This document shows positions 1 to 9,872 of a DNA stretch of 64,000 nucleotides, piece after piece; position 1 is the stretch's first letter; each line of letters begins with the position of its first letter. The notes below the pieces were generated by a model. It was not told the DNA's origin and ran no database searches. It was given only the letters and a program-made list of their open reading frames with translations. The stretch is from CAWBVG01 sp963792175 (GTDB lineage: Bacteria > Acidobacteriota > Vicinamibacteria > Vicinamibacterales > CAVVIG01), in the NCBI GenBank assembly GCA_963792175.1, contig CAWBVG010000040.1:57522-121521 (forward strand), given 5' to 3'. A program made the translations under genes and the position numbers.

Positions 1-1200
1 CAGCACGCGCTCCACCGACTCGTCGAGGCGCGCCTCGCTGATCCGTCCAGCGGCCATCGCCGCCTTCACGCCCTTGAACGCGGCGATCGGATCCGGCGAG
101 TGCAGCACGAGATCCGCGCCGCCGAGAACGGCGCGCACCGCGCCTTCGCCGGGCGGCAGCATCTTCGCCACGGCGTCCATCGACATCGAGTCGGTGTAGA
201 CGAGGCCGCCGAATCCGAGCTCGTCGCGCAACAGGCGGCGCAGCACCGGCGCGCTGAACGTCGCCGGCGTCGACGGCGTGGGATCGAGCGCGGGGAGCTC
301 GATGTGCGCGGCCATGACGGCGCCCGCTCCCTGCTCGATGCCAAACTTGAACGGCACGAGCTCCAGCCGATCGAGCCGGGCGCGGTCGAACGTCACCACC
401 GGCAGACCGATGTGACTGTCGACGTCGGTGTCGCCGTGCCCGGGGAAATGCTTGATCGTCGCGATCATCCCGCCGTCGCGCGCGCCCTGAATGTAGGCGG
501 CGACGAGCCCGGCGACACGCGCCGGATCCTCGCCGTAGGATCGCGTGTTGATCACGGGGTTGCGCGGGTTGTTGTTCACATCGGCCACCGGCGCGAAGTT
601 CACGTGGATCCCCATCGCCCGCGACTCGACAGCGGTGATCCGTGCTTCTTCCCTCACCAGCCGCACGTCGTCTCCGCGTGCGATCGCCCCCATCGCCATC
701 TGCCGCGGAAACGCGGTGGCGCCGGACAGCCGGAACCCGGCGCCGGTCTCGAAGTCGGCGGTGTTCAGCAACGGGACAGCAGACATCGCCTGCAGGCGAT
801 TGACGAGAAACGCCGCCGACAGCGGCTGACCGAGAATCACCGTGCCGTAGCCAGGATTCAGCAGAACCGGCGGCGCAGGCTGCGACGCGCCAAACACATG
901 GAAGCCGCTCACGTGGTATTCGCGTACGAGGCGCGCCAGCGATTCGAACGTGTCGCTGTCGCTGCTGAGATAGTTCGATTCGAACGTCGGTACGATCAGC
1001 TGGCCGATTTTTTCGTCCAGCGTCAGCTTCTTCCGGGTTTCGGTCACCCACCGCTCGGCGGCCTGGTCGAGGACGAATGGATCGCGCGGCGCGGCGACGA
1101 GAAGCGAGACCACGAAGACACAAAGACACGAAGAAACACACGAAGAAGAAACAGATCTTCTTCGTGATTTCGTGGCTTCGTGGCCACGGCTGCGGCACAT
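1..1200 (-). CDS. Glycoside hydrolase family 3, beta-N-acetylhexosaminidase type (partial)
   Basis: Hydrolyses terminal beta-linked N-acetylglucosamine, typically from peptidoglycan or chitin fragments (NagZ-like GH3). The gene continues beyond base 1, so the C-terminus is missing. Reading the minus strand shows a GH3 N-terminal barrel: DEKIGQLIVP, then the family signature KHFPGHGDTDVDSH near codon 200, and GLVYTDSMSMDAVAK, which corresponds to the GH3 catalytic aspartate region. The ATG at 1200 lies in repeat DNA and gives a basic stretch followed by a hydrophobic segment (CLCVFVVSLLVAA) that resembles a signal peptide. An internal GTG at 1113 is an alternative start and would give a cytoplasmic enzyme. 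It is divergent from moaB. Family assignment is firm; export is a guess. Confidence 0.85.
   Translation of the reverse strand, partial: MCRSRGHEATKSRRRSVSSSCVSSCLCVFVVSLLVAAPRDPFVLDQAAERWVTETRKKLTLDEKIGQLIVPTFESNYLSSDSDTFESLARLVREYHVSGFHVFGASQPAPPVLLNPGYGTVILGQPLSAAFLVNRLQAMSAVPLLNTADFETGAGFRLSGATAFPRQMAMGAIARGDDVRLVREEARITAVESRAMGIHVNFAPVADVNNNPRNPVINTRSYGEDPARVAGLVAAYIQGARDGGMIATIKHFPGHGDTDVDSHIGLPVVTFDRARLDRLELVPFKFGIEQGAGAVMAAHIELPALDPTPSTPATFSAPVLRRLLRDELGFGGLVYTDSMSMDAVAKMLPPGEGAVRAVLGGADLVLHSPDPIAAFKGVKAAMAAGRISEARLDESVERVL
1111..1185. repeat. Short-period inverted repeat, CACGAA class
   Basis: Iterations of a roughly 11-nt word (CACGAAGACA, AAGACACGAAG) are followed by their complement (TTCTTCGTGATTTCGTGG). 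The two arms could form a degenerate hairpin. It overlaps the upstream in-frame extension of the GH3 gene. The same word class recurs at 29709-29787. Confidence 0.8.
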
Positions 1201-1222
1201 GCGCCGATGGTAGCACGCACGC

Positions 1223-1228
1223 TACAAT
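1223..1228 (+). promoter_or_regulatory. Probable -10 box of moaB (leaderless)
   Basis: TACAAT lies 7 nt before the ATG at 1236 and overlaps an in-frame ATG at 1227. No ribosome binding site precedes either ATG. If this is the -10 box, transcription starts at or next to the ATG at 1236. No good -35 box was seen. Confidence 0.45.
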
Positions 1229-1235
1229 GCGGCCG

Positions 1236-1748
1236 ATGACTCCCGCGAGCGACGCCGAACACAAGGCGGCCGCACCAGGCTCGGTGCGGTGCTTCGTCGT
1301 CACCGTCAGCGACACGCGGACCGAGGACACCGATCGCAGCGGCCGCGCCATCGTCGATCTGCTGACCGCCGCGGGTCACAACGCGGTCGGCCGAACGATC
1401 GTGAAGGACGAACCGGCGCTGGTGCGCGACACCGTCGAACGGCAGCTCGCCAACCCGGACGTGCAGGTCATCATCACCACCGGAGGCACCGGCATATCGT
1501 CGCGGGACAGCACGTACGAGTCGGTGAGTGCGCTCCTGCAGAAACGGCTCGATGGTTTCGGCGAGCTGTTCAGGATGCTGAGCTATCAGGAGATCGGATC
1601 GGCGGCGATGATGAGCCGCGCCTCCGCGGGTCTCGCGTCGGGGAAGATCGTCGTCTCGCTGCCCGGTTCGGAAGCGGCGGTCAGGCTGGCGATGGAACGG
1701 CTGCTGATCCCGGAGCTCGGACATCTCGTGCAGCAGGCGTCGAAATGA
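1236..1748 (+). CDS. moaB: Molybdenum cofactor biosynthesis protein MoaB/MogA
   Basis: Binds molybdopterin and activates it by adenylylation before molybdate insertion; cytoplasmic, Moco pathway. The 170-residue protein is the usual size for MoaB. It carries VTVSDTR near the N-terminus, the TTGGTGISSRDSTYESV signature near residue 80, and SLPGSEAAV near the C-terminus. The start at 1236 was preferred to 1227 because a -10-like TACAAT overlaps 1227; both are in frame. moeA follows after 16 nt, so the two probably form one transcript for the last two Moco steps. Confidence 0.9.
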   Translation: MTPASDAEHKAAAPGSVRCFVVTVSDTRTEDTDRSGRAIVDLLTAAGHNAVGRTIVKDEPALVRDTVERQLANPDVQVIITTGGTGISSRDSTYESVSALLQKRLDGFGELFRMLSYQEIGSAAMMSRASAGLASGKIVVSLPGSEAAVRLAMERLLIPELGHLVQQASK

Positions 1749-1764
1749 GACCTGGCGCTCGGCG

Positions 1765-2973
1765 ATGAGACCGTTCACGTCGACCATCTCCCTCGACGAA
1801 GCGCGACGCCGGCTCGACGCCAACGTGCGGCCGATCGAACGCATCGAACGCGTGCGCCTCGAAGAGTCGGCCGGACGTGTCGCCGCCGCCGATGTCGCTT
1901 CGCCGATCGACGTCCCTCCGTTCGCCCGATCGGCGATGGACGGCTACGCGGTCGTCGCGGCCGACACCGGGGCCGCCTCGCGCGAGGCCCCCGTCCGCCT
2001 CCGCCAGCTGGATCGCATTTTCACCGGAACCGTATCGACGCAGGTCGTCGCCCCCGGCACGTGCGCCGAAATCGCCACCGGCGCCCCGCTGCCGGCCGGC
2101 GCGGACGCGGTCGTGATGGTTGAAGAATCGGCGAAGGCGGACGCCGGTACGATCGATATCTTCGCCGCCGCGGCGGCCGGACAGAACATCGGCAAGCGCG
2201 GCGCCGACATTCGCGCGGGCGATCGCGTGATTGCGTCAGGCGACCCCGTCACACCCGGCCGCGTCGGGGCGCTCGCCGCCATCGGTTGCGTCGACGTGGA
2301 GGTGTTTGCGAAGCCGCGGGTTGCCATTCTTTCGACCGGCAACGAGGTCGTCCAACCCGGTGAGAGACTTCCGGACGGACACATCTACGACGTCAACCGC
2401 TTCACGCTCGGAGCCATCGTTGCCGCACACGGCGGCGTGCCCGAGCGGCAGCGTGCGGCGCAGGACACGGTCGATGCGCTGCTGAGTGCGCTCGACGAGT
2501 GCGCGACGGCGGACCTGATCGTGTTCTCAGGGGGCAGTTCGGTCGGCGACCGCGATCTCGTGGTCGACGCCATCGCGGCCCGCGGCCAGATGATCTTTCA
2601 CGGCATCGCCGTCAGGCCCGGCAAGCCCACGGCCTTCGCGCTCGTTGGAGCGACCCCCTTCTTCGGCATGCCCGGCAACCCGACGTCGTGTCTGTCGAAC
2701 GCGTACATCCTGCTGGTGCCGTTCCTGCGTGCGATCGCCCGCCTGCCGCCTTATGCGCCGCACACCCTGCGGCTGCCGCTCGGCCGGCGCATCGTGTCCG
2801 CCGCAAACCGGCACCAGTTCTATACCGTCCGCCTCCGCGACGGCGCCGCGTTCCCGGCGTTCAAAGGCTCGGGCGACATCACGAGCCTGTCGATGGCCGA
2901 CGGCTACATCGAGATCCCTGCCGACCAGAGCACCGTGGAAGAGGGCGCGACGGTCACCGTGACATTGTTTTGA
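1765..2973 (+). CDS. moeA: Molybdopterin molybdenumtransferase MoeA
   Basis: Inserts molybdate into adenylylated molybdopterin, the last step of Moco synthesis. The length of 402 residues is typical. Visible motifs in order: PPFARSAMDGYAV (about 50-65), ATGAPLPAGADAVV (about 105-120), STGNEVV (about 190), VFSGGSSVGDRDLV (about 250), RPGKPTAFAL and GMPGNPTSCL (about 280-305, the MogA-like domain), then the C-terminal domain. It follows moaB by 16 nt on the same strand and the reading frame is unbroken. Confidence 0.95.
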   Translation: MRPFTSTISLDEARRRLDANVRPIERIERVRLEESAGRVAAADVASPIDVPPFARSAMDGYAVVAADTGAASREAPVRLRQLDRIFTGTVSTQVVAPGTCAEIATGAPLPAGADAVVMVEESAKADAGTIDIFAAAAAGQNIGKRGADIRAGDRVIASGDPVTPGRVGALAAIGCVDVEVFAKPRVAILSTGNEVVQPGERLPDGHIYDVNRFTLGAIVAAHGGVPERQRAAQDTVDALLSALDECATADLIVFSGGSSVGDRDLVVDAIAARGQMIFHGIAVRPGKPTAFALVGATPFFGMPGNPTSCLSNAYILLVPFLRAIARLPPYAPHTLRLPLGRRIVSAANRHQFYTVRLRDGAAFPAFKGSGDITSLSMADGYIEIPADQSTVEEGATVTVTLF

Positions 2974-2998
2974 AACAGGCACGTGGATGAGCTGACTG

Positions 2999-3721
2999 AT
3001 GAAGGTTCTTTCCAAGCTCACCACTTGGCGAATCGCGATGATCTTCGCATTGCTCGGCGCGGCTGGTCTCGGGCTGCGCGAGGTAGTGAACTCTTCGTCG
3101 TTCCAGTTGTTCGGAGACTATGTTGTCAGCGTCGACACAACCGAACGCGTGGTGGCACTGACTTTCGACGACGGGCCAAGTCCATGGCACACCCCAAAGG
3201 TTCTCAACGAACTCGATCAGCATCACATCAGGGCGACTTTTTTCATGATGGGCAGAAACGTCGAGCGGTACCCGGACATCGCCCGTGACGTGCTGCGCCG
3301 CGGCCACGAAATCGGCAACCACTCGTACTCACATCCCAAACTCGTGCTGATGTCGCCGCGGCGTGTGCGCGATGAAATTGAGCGCACGGACAAACTCCTG
3401 CGTGACATCGGTGTGTCAGGCGAGATTCATTTCCGTGCGCCCCATCAAACGAAGTTCCTTGTCCTACCTTACGTGCTCGTCAGAATGGGCAAGCTCAATG
3501 TGATGGGTGACGTCAGTGCCGACGAGTGGAGGCAACAGCCAGCGGCCGTCATGACGCAGTCAATACTTCAGAACGTGCGACCGGGGTCGATTATCGGCAT
3601 GCACGATCCGGCCGGCGCGGAGAGTCTACGGACCCTCCAGAATATTCTCCCAGCGCTGATGGCCCAGGGCTATCGCTTCGAGACCGTGTCTGAACTGCTG
3701 CGCCGCCGCGCGAAGTCCTGA
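2999..3721 (+). CDS. Polysaccharide deacetylase (NodB/CE4 family), membrane anchored
   Basis: Metal-dependent removal of acetyl groups from N-acetylated glycans such as peptidoglycan or surface polysaccharide. The 240 residues begin with an uncleaved signal-anchor-like segment (WRIAMIFALLGAAGLGL). The NodB domain shows motif 1 TFDDGP with the metal and base aspartates, and motif 2 GNHSYSHP with the two zinc histidines. Motif 3, usually RxPY, reads RAPHQ. Motif 5 appears as IIGMHDP. The altered motif 3 leaves substrate uncertain. It starts 25 nt after moeA, so it may be cotranscribed, although no functional link to Moco is known. Confidence 0.88.
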   Translation: MKVLSKLTTWRIAMIFALLGAAGLGLREVVNSSSFQLFGDYVVSVDTTERVVALTFDDGPSPWHTPKVLNELDQHHIRATFFMMGRNVERYPDIARDVLRRGHEIGNHSYSHPKLVLMSPRRVRDEIERTDKLLRDIGVSGEIHFRAPHQTKFLVLPYVLVRMGKLNVMGDVSADEWRQQPAAVMTQSILQNVRPGSIIGMHDPAGAESLRTLQNILPALMAQGYRFETVSELLRRRAKS

Positions 3722-3726
3722 GCCCA

Positions 3727-3796
3727 CGGCAGAACGCAAAGAGCGCAAAGAACGCAAAGAACAATTGGCTCTGCGGGCTTTGCGGTCTCTGCGGTC
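3727..3796. repeat. Short-period inverted repeat, AACGCAAAG class
   Basis: Four forward copies of a 9-10 nt word (AACGCAAAGAGCGCAAAG) are followed by the complementary words (CTTTGCGGTCTCTGCGG). It sits between convergent genes and could act as a bidirectional hairpin. Confidence 0.75.
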
Positions 3797-4259
3797 ATCG
3801 TCGGCCGATCCGCCGCTCGTACTCCTGCTCGAGCACGTCCGCGGTGTGGAGATCGAAGGCGCCGGCGGTTCGCGGGTAGGCTCCGCGGAACTCCGAGTGG
3901 CAGCGATAGCAGACGGTGAGATCCTTGAGCCGCCCGTAGACAACGAGATCGATGAGCGCCGCCGAGGCGAGGATGCCGTAGGCGATCAGGTCGCGGCCGA
4001 ACCAGTAGAAGCCGGCGCTGATGAGAGCGCCGATGATGACCACCGTCAACCCGAGCTTCGGGTCGAAGTCTTTGCGGATGTAGAACTCACCGCCGCCGCA
4101 CACCGGGCACCGATCGACGGCGCGATCGGCCTTGAGCGCGTCGCTGACGTCGAGCGCCAGCTCGCGGCCACAGCCACCGCACTTGATCGCCGCCGGCGCC
4201 TCATCGGCGCGGACCGCCAGTCCGGCGTCGCATTTCGGACACCTCGCCAATATCTGCAT
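3795..4259 (-). CDS. Zinc-ribbon membrane protein, hypothetical
   Basis: I do not recognise a specific family. The protein has about 154 residues. The N-terminal half holds CPKC, CGGC and CPVCGGG, and the C-terminal half holds CYRCHSEF, so two treble-clef or zinc-ribbon units are likely. Between them are two hydrophobic segments (LTVVIIGALISAGFYWF and LIAYGILASAALIDLVVY) that look membrane spanning. The start at 4259 (MQILARCPKC) was chosen because the frame upstream is encoded by repeat DNA. It is the last gene of the padR-permease cluster and is separated from permease 1 by two repeats. Confidence 0.65.
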   Translation of the reverse strand: MQILARCPKCDAGLAVRADEAPAAIKCGGCGRELALDVSDALKADRAVDRCPVCGGGEFYIRKDFDPKLGLTVVIIGALISAGFYWFGRDLIAYGILASAALIDLVVYGRLKDLTVCYRCHSEFRGAYPRTAGAFDLHTADVLEQEYERRIGRR

Positions 4260-4261
4260 CT

Positions 4262-4344
4262 GGTAATTGGGGAATTGGGTAATTGGGTAATTGGTTGGGC
4301 AATCGTTCAATCAATGACCAGATTACCAGATCACCCAATGACCA
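4262..4344. repeat. Short-period inverted repeat, AATTGG class
   Basis: Forward words GGTAATTGGGGAATTGGGT are repeated, then complemented by CCAGATTACCAGATCACC. It lies just upstream of the zinc-ribbon gene. The same class occurs at 47293-47389. Confidence 0.8.
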
Positions 4345-4375
4345 ACTGCGCGGCGCTCGGCGTCGAGTCCGAGCA

Positions 4376-4395
4376 GCTAGCCCCGCCCAGCCCCA
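4376..4395. repeat. CTAGCCCC-class repeat abutting the end of permease 1
   Basis: The motif GCTAGCCCCGCCCAGCCCC directly follows codon PTE of permease 1. In the paralogous permease 2 the same position encodes ALREE and a stop. Here those codons are missing and the repeat takes their place. Confidence 0.6.
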
Positions 4396-7082
4396 TTCTG
4401 TCGGCTCCAGCCGTGCGGCCCGCAGCGCCGGGAGATAGCTGGCCAGCATCGCCACGACACCGAGCCCCGCCGCCGCCATCAGCAACGTCGACGGATCTCC
4501 AGGACTCAACCCGAAGAGCAGCGTGCTCGCGGTACGTGCGGCCGCCACGGCCGCCACGAGACCCACCACGACGCCCGCGCCCAGTAGAAGGCACGCCTCG
4601 CGCATCACCATGCGCACGACCTCGCCGCGATCCGCACCGAGCGCCATTCGTATGCCGATCTCATTGCGGCGGCGGGCGACCATGTACGACATCACGCCGT
4701 ACAGTCCGATCGTCGCGATCAGCGCCGCCAGGCCGCCGAAGATCCCTGACAGCGTCGCCATCAACCGCTCGCGAAGCAACGATTCGGTCACCTGTTTCCG
4801 CATCGTGTCGAACTGCAGCACGATCGACGGGTTGATCTGGGCGACCGCGGCCGCCGCCTCCGACGTGACGGTCGTCAGCGGTGCGTTCGATCGCAACACC
4901 ACCTGCATGAACGGCGACATGTCCTTGGGATCACCCTGCGCGGGTGGAAAGTAGCCGATCGGGCCAAACGGCTCGCGCAGGTCCGTGTACTTCGTGTCCT
5001 TGACGACGCCGACGATCTCGTAGAGCGGCCGGGGCGCGCCGGGCGGCTCTTCGATTTGAAAGCCCTGGCCGATCGGATTGCGATCCGCGAAGAACTTCTT
5101 CACGAACGATTCGTTGACGATCGCCACCTTCTTCGCGCGCGCGTGATCGATGCGATCGTCGAACGCGCGACCCAGCAGCACCGGCGTTTCCAGCGTCCGG
5201 AAGTAGTCGGCGCTCACCGCGTTGAAATTGGGATGCTCCTTCTGCTTCTTTCCGTCGACCAGGATGTTGTTGTTCCACCCGCTGCCGCTGACCGGCACGA
5301 TGAAGGCCTGGGCGGCGGCCTGCACGCCGGGCAGCCCGGCCAGGCGCGCGGTGATCTGCTCGAACGCTGGCGGCAGCTGTTCGGAGGCGATCCCGGTGCG
5401 GCGCAGATCGAGGCTGGCGATGACGACTCCGTCCTGCGCGAACCCCGGGTCGAGCATCGTCAGATTGCGGAGGCTGCGCACGAACAGCAGCGCGCCGACC
5501 ACGAGCACCAGCGACAACGCCACCTGCGTAATCACGAGAACCCGGCGCAGGCCGAAACGCTCGCGTGTGTCGGTGGATCCGCGGCTACCCGCTTTCATCG
5601 CGGCGCCCGGCGGGGTGCGAGTCGCGCGGATCGCCGGCAGGAGCCCGAACAACAGGCAGGTCGCCAGGGCGAGCGCGGCGGCAAATCCGAAGATCCGCCA
5701 GTCGAGGGAAAGCGTCACGAAAATGCGATTCGAGTCGGTGGTCAGAAAGCCGACCAGGAACTGGCTGAGCCACACCGCGATAGCGGCGCCGCATCCCGCA
5801 CCGATGGCCGCAAGCAGCAGGCTTTCGGCCAGCATCTGCCGGACGATGCGTCCTCGCGATGCGCCAATCGCCAGCCTGACGGCGACCTCGCGCTCGCGGA
5901 CGGTTGCCCTCGCGAGCATCAGGTTCGCGAGATTGGCGCAGGCGATCAACAGCACGACGCCGGTGGTCGCGAGCAGCAACCACAGCGGCGACTCGTAATT
6001 GCGACGCAGCGACGACACGCCATTGCCGGCAGCGAACGCGCCCAGCTTGAAATTGAGATAGCTCTTCGCATCCTCTGCGCCGTAGCGCGTCGGGAGCGTG
6101 TTGCCGAAGATCGGCGGCGAAATCGACGCCAGCTGCGCGGTCGCCTTCTCGGCCGACCAATCACCTTTCAGTCGGCCGAACACCGACAAGAACCAGGTGT
6201 CCGGCGCATCGAGCGCCGTACGGGCGCCGCGGCTGAGCGGCTCGGCGCACAGCGGCACGACGACGTCGAACGCGCGGCCGACTTCGACACCGAAAAAACC
6301 CGGCGGCGTGACGCCGACGATGTCGAAGGCGTGACCATCCAGTTGCAGAGCTGCGGCCAATCGCGGACGGGCTGCCGCCGAACTCGCGTTGCCAGAAGCC
6401 GTAGCCAATCACGGCGGGGGGCGCCGCGCAGCCACGGCGGTCGTCGTCCGGCGTCAGCGTGCGGCCCAGCAGCGGCGTGACCCCTAGCGTGCTGAAGAAA
6501 TCGCCGCTGACCCACAAGCCTTGTGCGTACCGCGCCTCGCCGCCAGTCGTCAGGTTGAAGGCATTGACGCCCCACGCGAACACACCGGAGAACGCCTGTT
6601 GACGCTCGCGCAGCTGTTCCCACAGCGGATTGGTCATCATCGGCCGCCGCCCCATGAAGGCGCCGGTGCGTCCGTTCGGCGTATCCGCAATGCGGACTTC
6701 GACCAGCTGCTGCGGGTCTTTCACCGGCAGCGTCCGAAGGCGCACCGCATCCAGCAGCTGGAATATCGCCGTGTTCGCGCCGACGCCGAGCGCCAGCGAC
6801 AGGATCGCGACGATGGCGAATCCGGGACTGAGGCGAAGGAGGCGCGCGCCATACTTGAGATCGCGCCACGCGCTGTCGAGCAGCGACAATCGTATTCATC
6901 TGATAGATGTCCTCGCGGACCAGGGTGATGTTGCCGAGTTTGCGCCGTGCGGCGTCGCGTGCGTCACGCGGCGTCATGCCGCGCGCGATGTTGTCGTCGA
7001 TTTCAATCGAGAGGTGCGCGTCGAGCTCCCGCGCGCGCTCGTCGTCCCAGCGTGCGCGGCGGAAAAACCGTCGAATGGACAT
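4378..7082 (-). CDS. MacB-like ABC permease, acidobacterial duplicated orphan permease (copy 1; two frame breaks)
   Basis: Permease of the FtsX/MacB type, an inner membrane and periplasmic protein presumably exporting or extracting an unknown compound; no ATPase gene is adjacent. The N-terminus has the family's short cytoplasmic module (DDERARELDAHL, RDARDAARRKLGN) and then a first TM helix (FAIVAILSLALGVGANTAIF). A MacB periplasmic domain follows, then LIACANLANLMLARATVRERE, a second periplasmic domain, and the C-terminal FtsX core (GLYGVMSYMVARRRNEIGIRMALGA). Frame breaks lie near 6890 and 6360. The normal C-terminal codons are lost, so one frame stops at 4378 and another reads on through repeat DNA. 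It is about 800 residues, matching its paralogue. Confidence 0.8.
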
Positions 7083-7096
7083 GGATCCTGTCGGGG

Positions 7097-7130
7097 CCAG
7101 CTAGCCCCTAGCTTCTAGCCCCCAGCCCCT
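7097..7130. repeat. CTAGCCCC-class repeat between the permeases
   Basis: Tandem CTAGCCCCTAG-type words fill the 46-nt gap between permease 2 and permease 1. The same class appears at 4376, 49291, 56552 (inside a gene) and 57395. Confidence 0.75.
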
Positions 7131-9820
7131 ACTCCTCGCGGAGCGCTTCCGTCGGCTCGAGGCGCGACGCGCGCAGCGCCGGCAGGTAACTCGCCACCAT
7201 GGCAACGGCACCGAGCACCGCGGCCGCCGTCAGCAACGTCAGCGGGTCGCCTGGGCTCAAGCCGAAGAGGAGCGTGCTGGCCGCGCGCGCGGCCACGATG
7301 GAGGCCACCAGGCCGACCAACACGCCGGCCCCCAACAGACGGCCAGCCTCGCGCATCACCATCCCGACGACCTCGCGCCGGTCGGCGCCGAGGGCCATCC
7401 GAATGCCGATTTCGTTGCGGCGGCGCGCCACCATGTACGACATGACGCCGTAGAGGCCGATCGTCGCAATCAGCGCCGCCAGCGCGCCGAAGAACCCCGA
7501 CAGCGTCGCCATCAGACGTTCGCGCATCAGCGAGTCCCGCAGCTGCGATTGCATCGTTCGGAATTCGACGACGATCGACGGGTGGACTTCGCGGGCGAGC
7601 GCCGTGATCGTCGACGTCGCTTGCGTGAGCGGCAGCCGCGAATCGCACGACCAGACGAAGCGTGGAACCGGGCGGCTCGTTCTGAGTGGCCGGCACGTAC
7701 ACCAGCGGCTCGAACGGATCGCGCAGGTCGTTGTACTTCGAGTCTCTCGCGAAGCCGACTATCTCGTAGACGGGCTGCGGCGTGCCAGGCGGCTCGTTAA
7801 TCTGAAACGTCTTGCCCAACGGATTCTGTCCGCCGAAGAACACGCGCGCGAACGATTCGGTGACGATCGCCACTCGCGGCGAGGTGGCGGTGTCTCGCTC
7901 GTTGATGTCGCGGCCCGCGAGCAAGCGGCGCGCTCATCGTCTGGAAATAGCGGTCGCTGATCCAGTTGAAGTTCACGCTCTCCGAACGCGCGACGCCGCC
8001 GACGATCAGATTGCGGTTCGAGAAGGAGCTGCCGACCGGCACGTTTCGAACCTTGGCGGCATCCTCCATGCCGGGCTGATGTCGAAGGCGATCCAGCAGG
8101 TCGGCGTGCGCGGCCGGCATCCGGTCGTCCGGGATGCCCGCCCGTTTGAAGTTGAGCACGGCAATCAGCAGATTGCTTTGCGCGAACCCGGCATCCAGGG
8201 TTACCAGATTGCGCAGCGTGCGGACGAACAGCAGCGCGCCGACGACCAGCACGAGCGACAGCGCCACCTGGGCGACGACGAGGACGCGCCGCAGACCGAA
8301 TCGCTCGCGGGTGTCCGTCGTCCCGCGGCTGCCGGCTTTCATGGCGTCGCCGGGGGCGGTTGCGGTCGCGCGGATCGCGGGCAGCAGGCCAAAGAGCAGG
8401 CACGTGGCCGCCGCCAGACCGCGATGAACGAAAACACGCGCCAGTCGCCGGCGACCTCGAGGAACACGCGGTCGTTCTGCGTCGCCAGCGACGCGACCAG
8501 CACCCGCGACAGCCACTGGGCCAGCACGGCTCCCGCGCCGGCGCCGGCCACGGCAATCAGCACGCTTTCCGCGAGCAGCTGTCGGACAATCCGGACGCGC
8601 GACGCACCAAGCGCCAGGCGTACGGCGATCTCGCGTTCGCGGGCGGTTGCGCGGGCCAGCATCAGATTCGCCAGGTTCGCGCAGGCGATGAGCAGGACCA
8701 TGGCGGTCGTGGCCAGCAGCAGCCAAAGCGGTTGCTCGTACTCGCGGAGGTTGGACACGCCGCTTCGCGCGGGAATCGCGCCAAGCCTGAAGTCCAGATA
8801 GGCTTTTTCCTCCTCCGGCCGGTAGTTCGCCAGCGTCTCCTTGAACATCGGCGGCGAGATGGCGCGGAGATGGGCGGCCGCCTTCTCGACCGTCCAGCCC
8901 GGCTTCAGGCGGCCGATCGCGGCGAGGAACCAGCTATCGTTCTTGTCGAGATCATGAGCGCAGGCCGTGCGACAGCGGCTCCGCGCACAGCGGCACCGCG
9001 ACGTCGAAGTGGCGACCGACCTCGACGCCGAAGAAGCCGGGCGCCGTGATGCCGACGATCTCGAAGGGGTGGCCGTCGAGTGTGATCGGGCGGCCGATGC
9101 GCGGACGCGCTGCCGCCATATTCGCGCTGCCAGAACCCGTAGCTGATGACGGCGGGCGGCGCCGCGCAGCCGCGCCGATCGTCCGCAGCCGTGAGCACGC
9201 GCCCAAGCAGCGGGCGCACGTCGAGGGTGTTGAAGAACTCGCCGCTCACCCACAAACCATCTACCGGCCGACTCTCACCGCCGGTGCTCAGGTCGAACTC
9301 GGGGGCTCCCCACGCGAACACGCTGGAGAACGCTTCCTGCCGATCGCGGATGCGCTCCCACAGCGGATTGGTCAGGACGGTATGCCGCCCGTTGAACGAT
9401 CCCGATCGGTTGAGGTGGTCGCCCGCGATTCGGATTGCCGCGAGCTGCTCGGGCCGCGCGACCGGCAGCGTGCGAATGCGGAGGGCGTTGAGCAGCTGAA
9501 ACATCGTCGCGTTCGCGCCGACGCCGAGTGCGAGCGACAGAATCGCGACGGCCGCAAAGCCAGGGTTCAGACGCAGCAGGCGGACGCCATGGCGAAGATC
9601 CTGAATCAGCGTCTCCAGAAACCCGATCGTGTTCATCCGATAGATCTCTTCGCGGACGAGAGTGGTGTTTCCAAGCTTGCGGCGCGCCGCGTCACGCGCC
9701 TCCTGCGGCGTCATGCCGCGGGCGAGGTTCGCGTCGATCTCAATCGCCAGGTGCGCCTCGAGCTCGCGCGCCCGCTCGCTCGTCCCAGCGGCCGCGGCGG
9801 AGGAACCTGGAAAAAGCCAT
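7129..9820 (-). CDS. MacB-like ABC permease, acidobacterial duplicated orphan permease (copy 2; about six frame breaks)
   Basis: Tandem paralogue of the downstream permease with the same architecture: a short N-terminal module (TPQEARDAARRKLGN), a TM helix, MacB periplasmic domain, FtsX core, second periplasmic domain and second FtsX core ending SRLEPTEALREE. The two copies are nearly identical over the last 120 residues. The frame changes near 9775, 9120, 8960, 8420, 7930 and 7640, with family sequence continuing in the new frame each time. That is more typical of sequencing indels than of decay. The ATG at 9820 gives MAFSRFLRRGRW, which matches the start of copy 1. It follows padR by 47 nt. 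Confidence 0.8.
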
Positions 9821-9835
9821 CTCGCCCTCTTACTG

Positions 9836-9872
9836 ACTTCCGACTTGAGACTTGAGACTTGCTCGCGTCAGG
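9836..9872. repeat. Short-period repeat, GACTTGA class
   Basis: The words GACTTCC, GACTTGA, GACTTGA and GACTTG follow one another between padR and permease 2. The word belongs to the same class as the element at 50570-50666. No complementary arm is obvious. Confidence 0.6.

Noticed and set aside
100..1167. Long plus-strand open frame opposite the GH3 gene
   Set aside because: It is a high-GC antisense shadow: Arg/His-rich with no domain, while the minus strand carries complete GH3 motifs.
1201..1235. Molybdenum cofactor riboswitch upstream of moaB
   Set aside because: The space before the start is too short and is shared with a repeat and a divergent gene.
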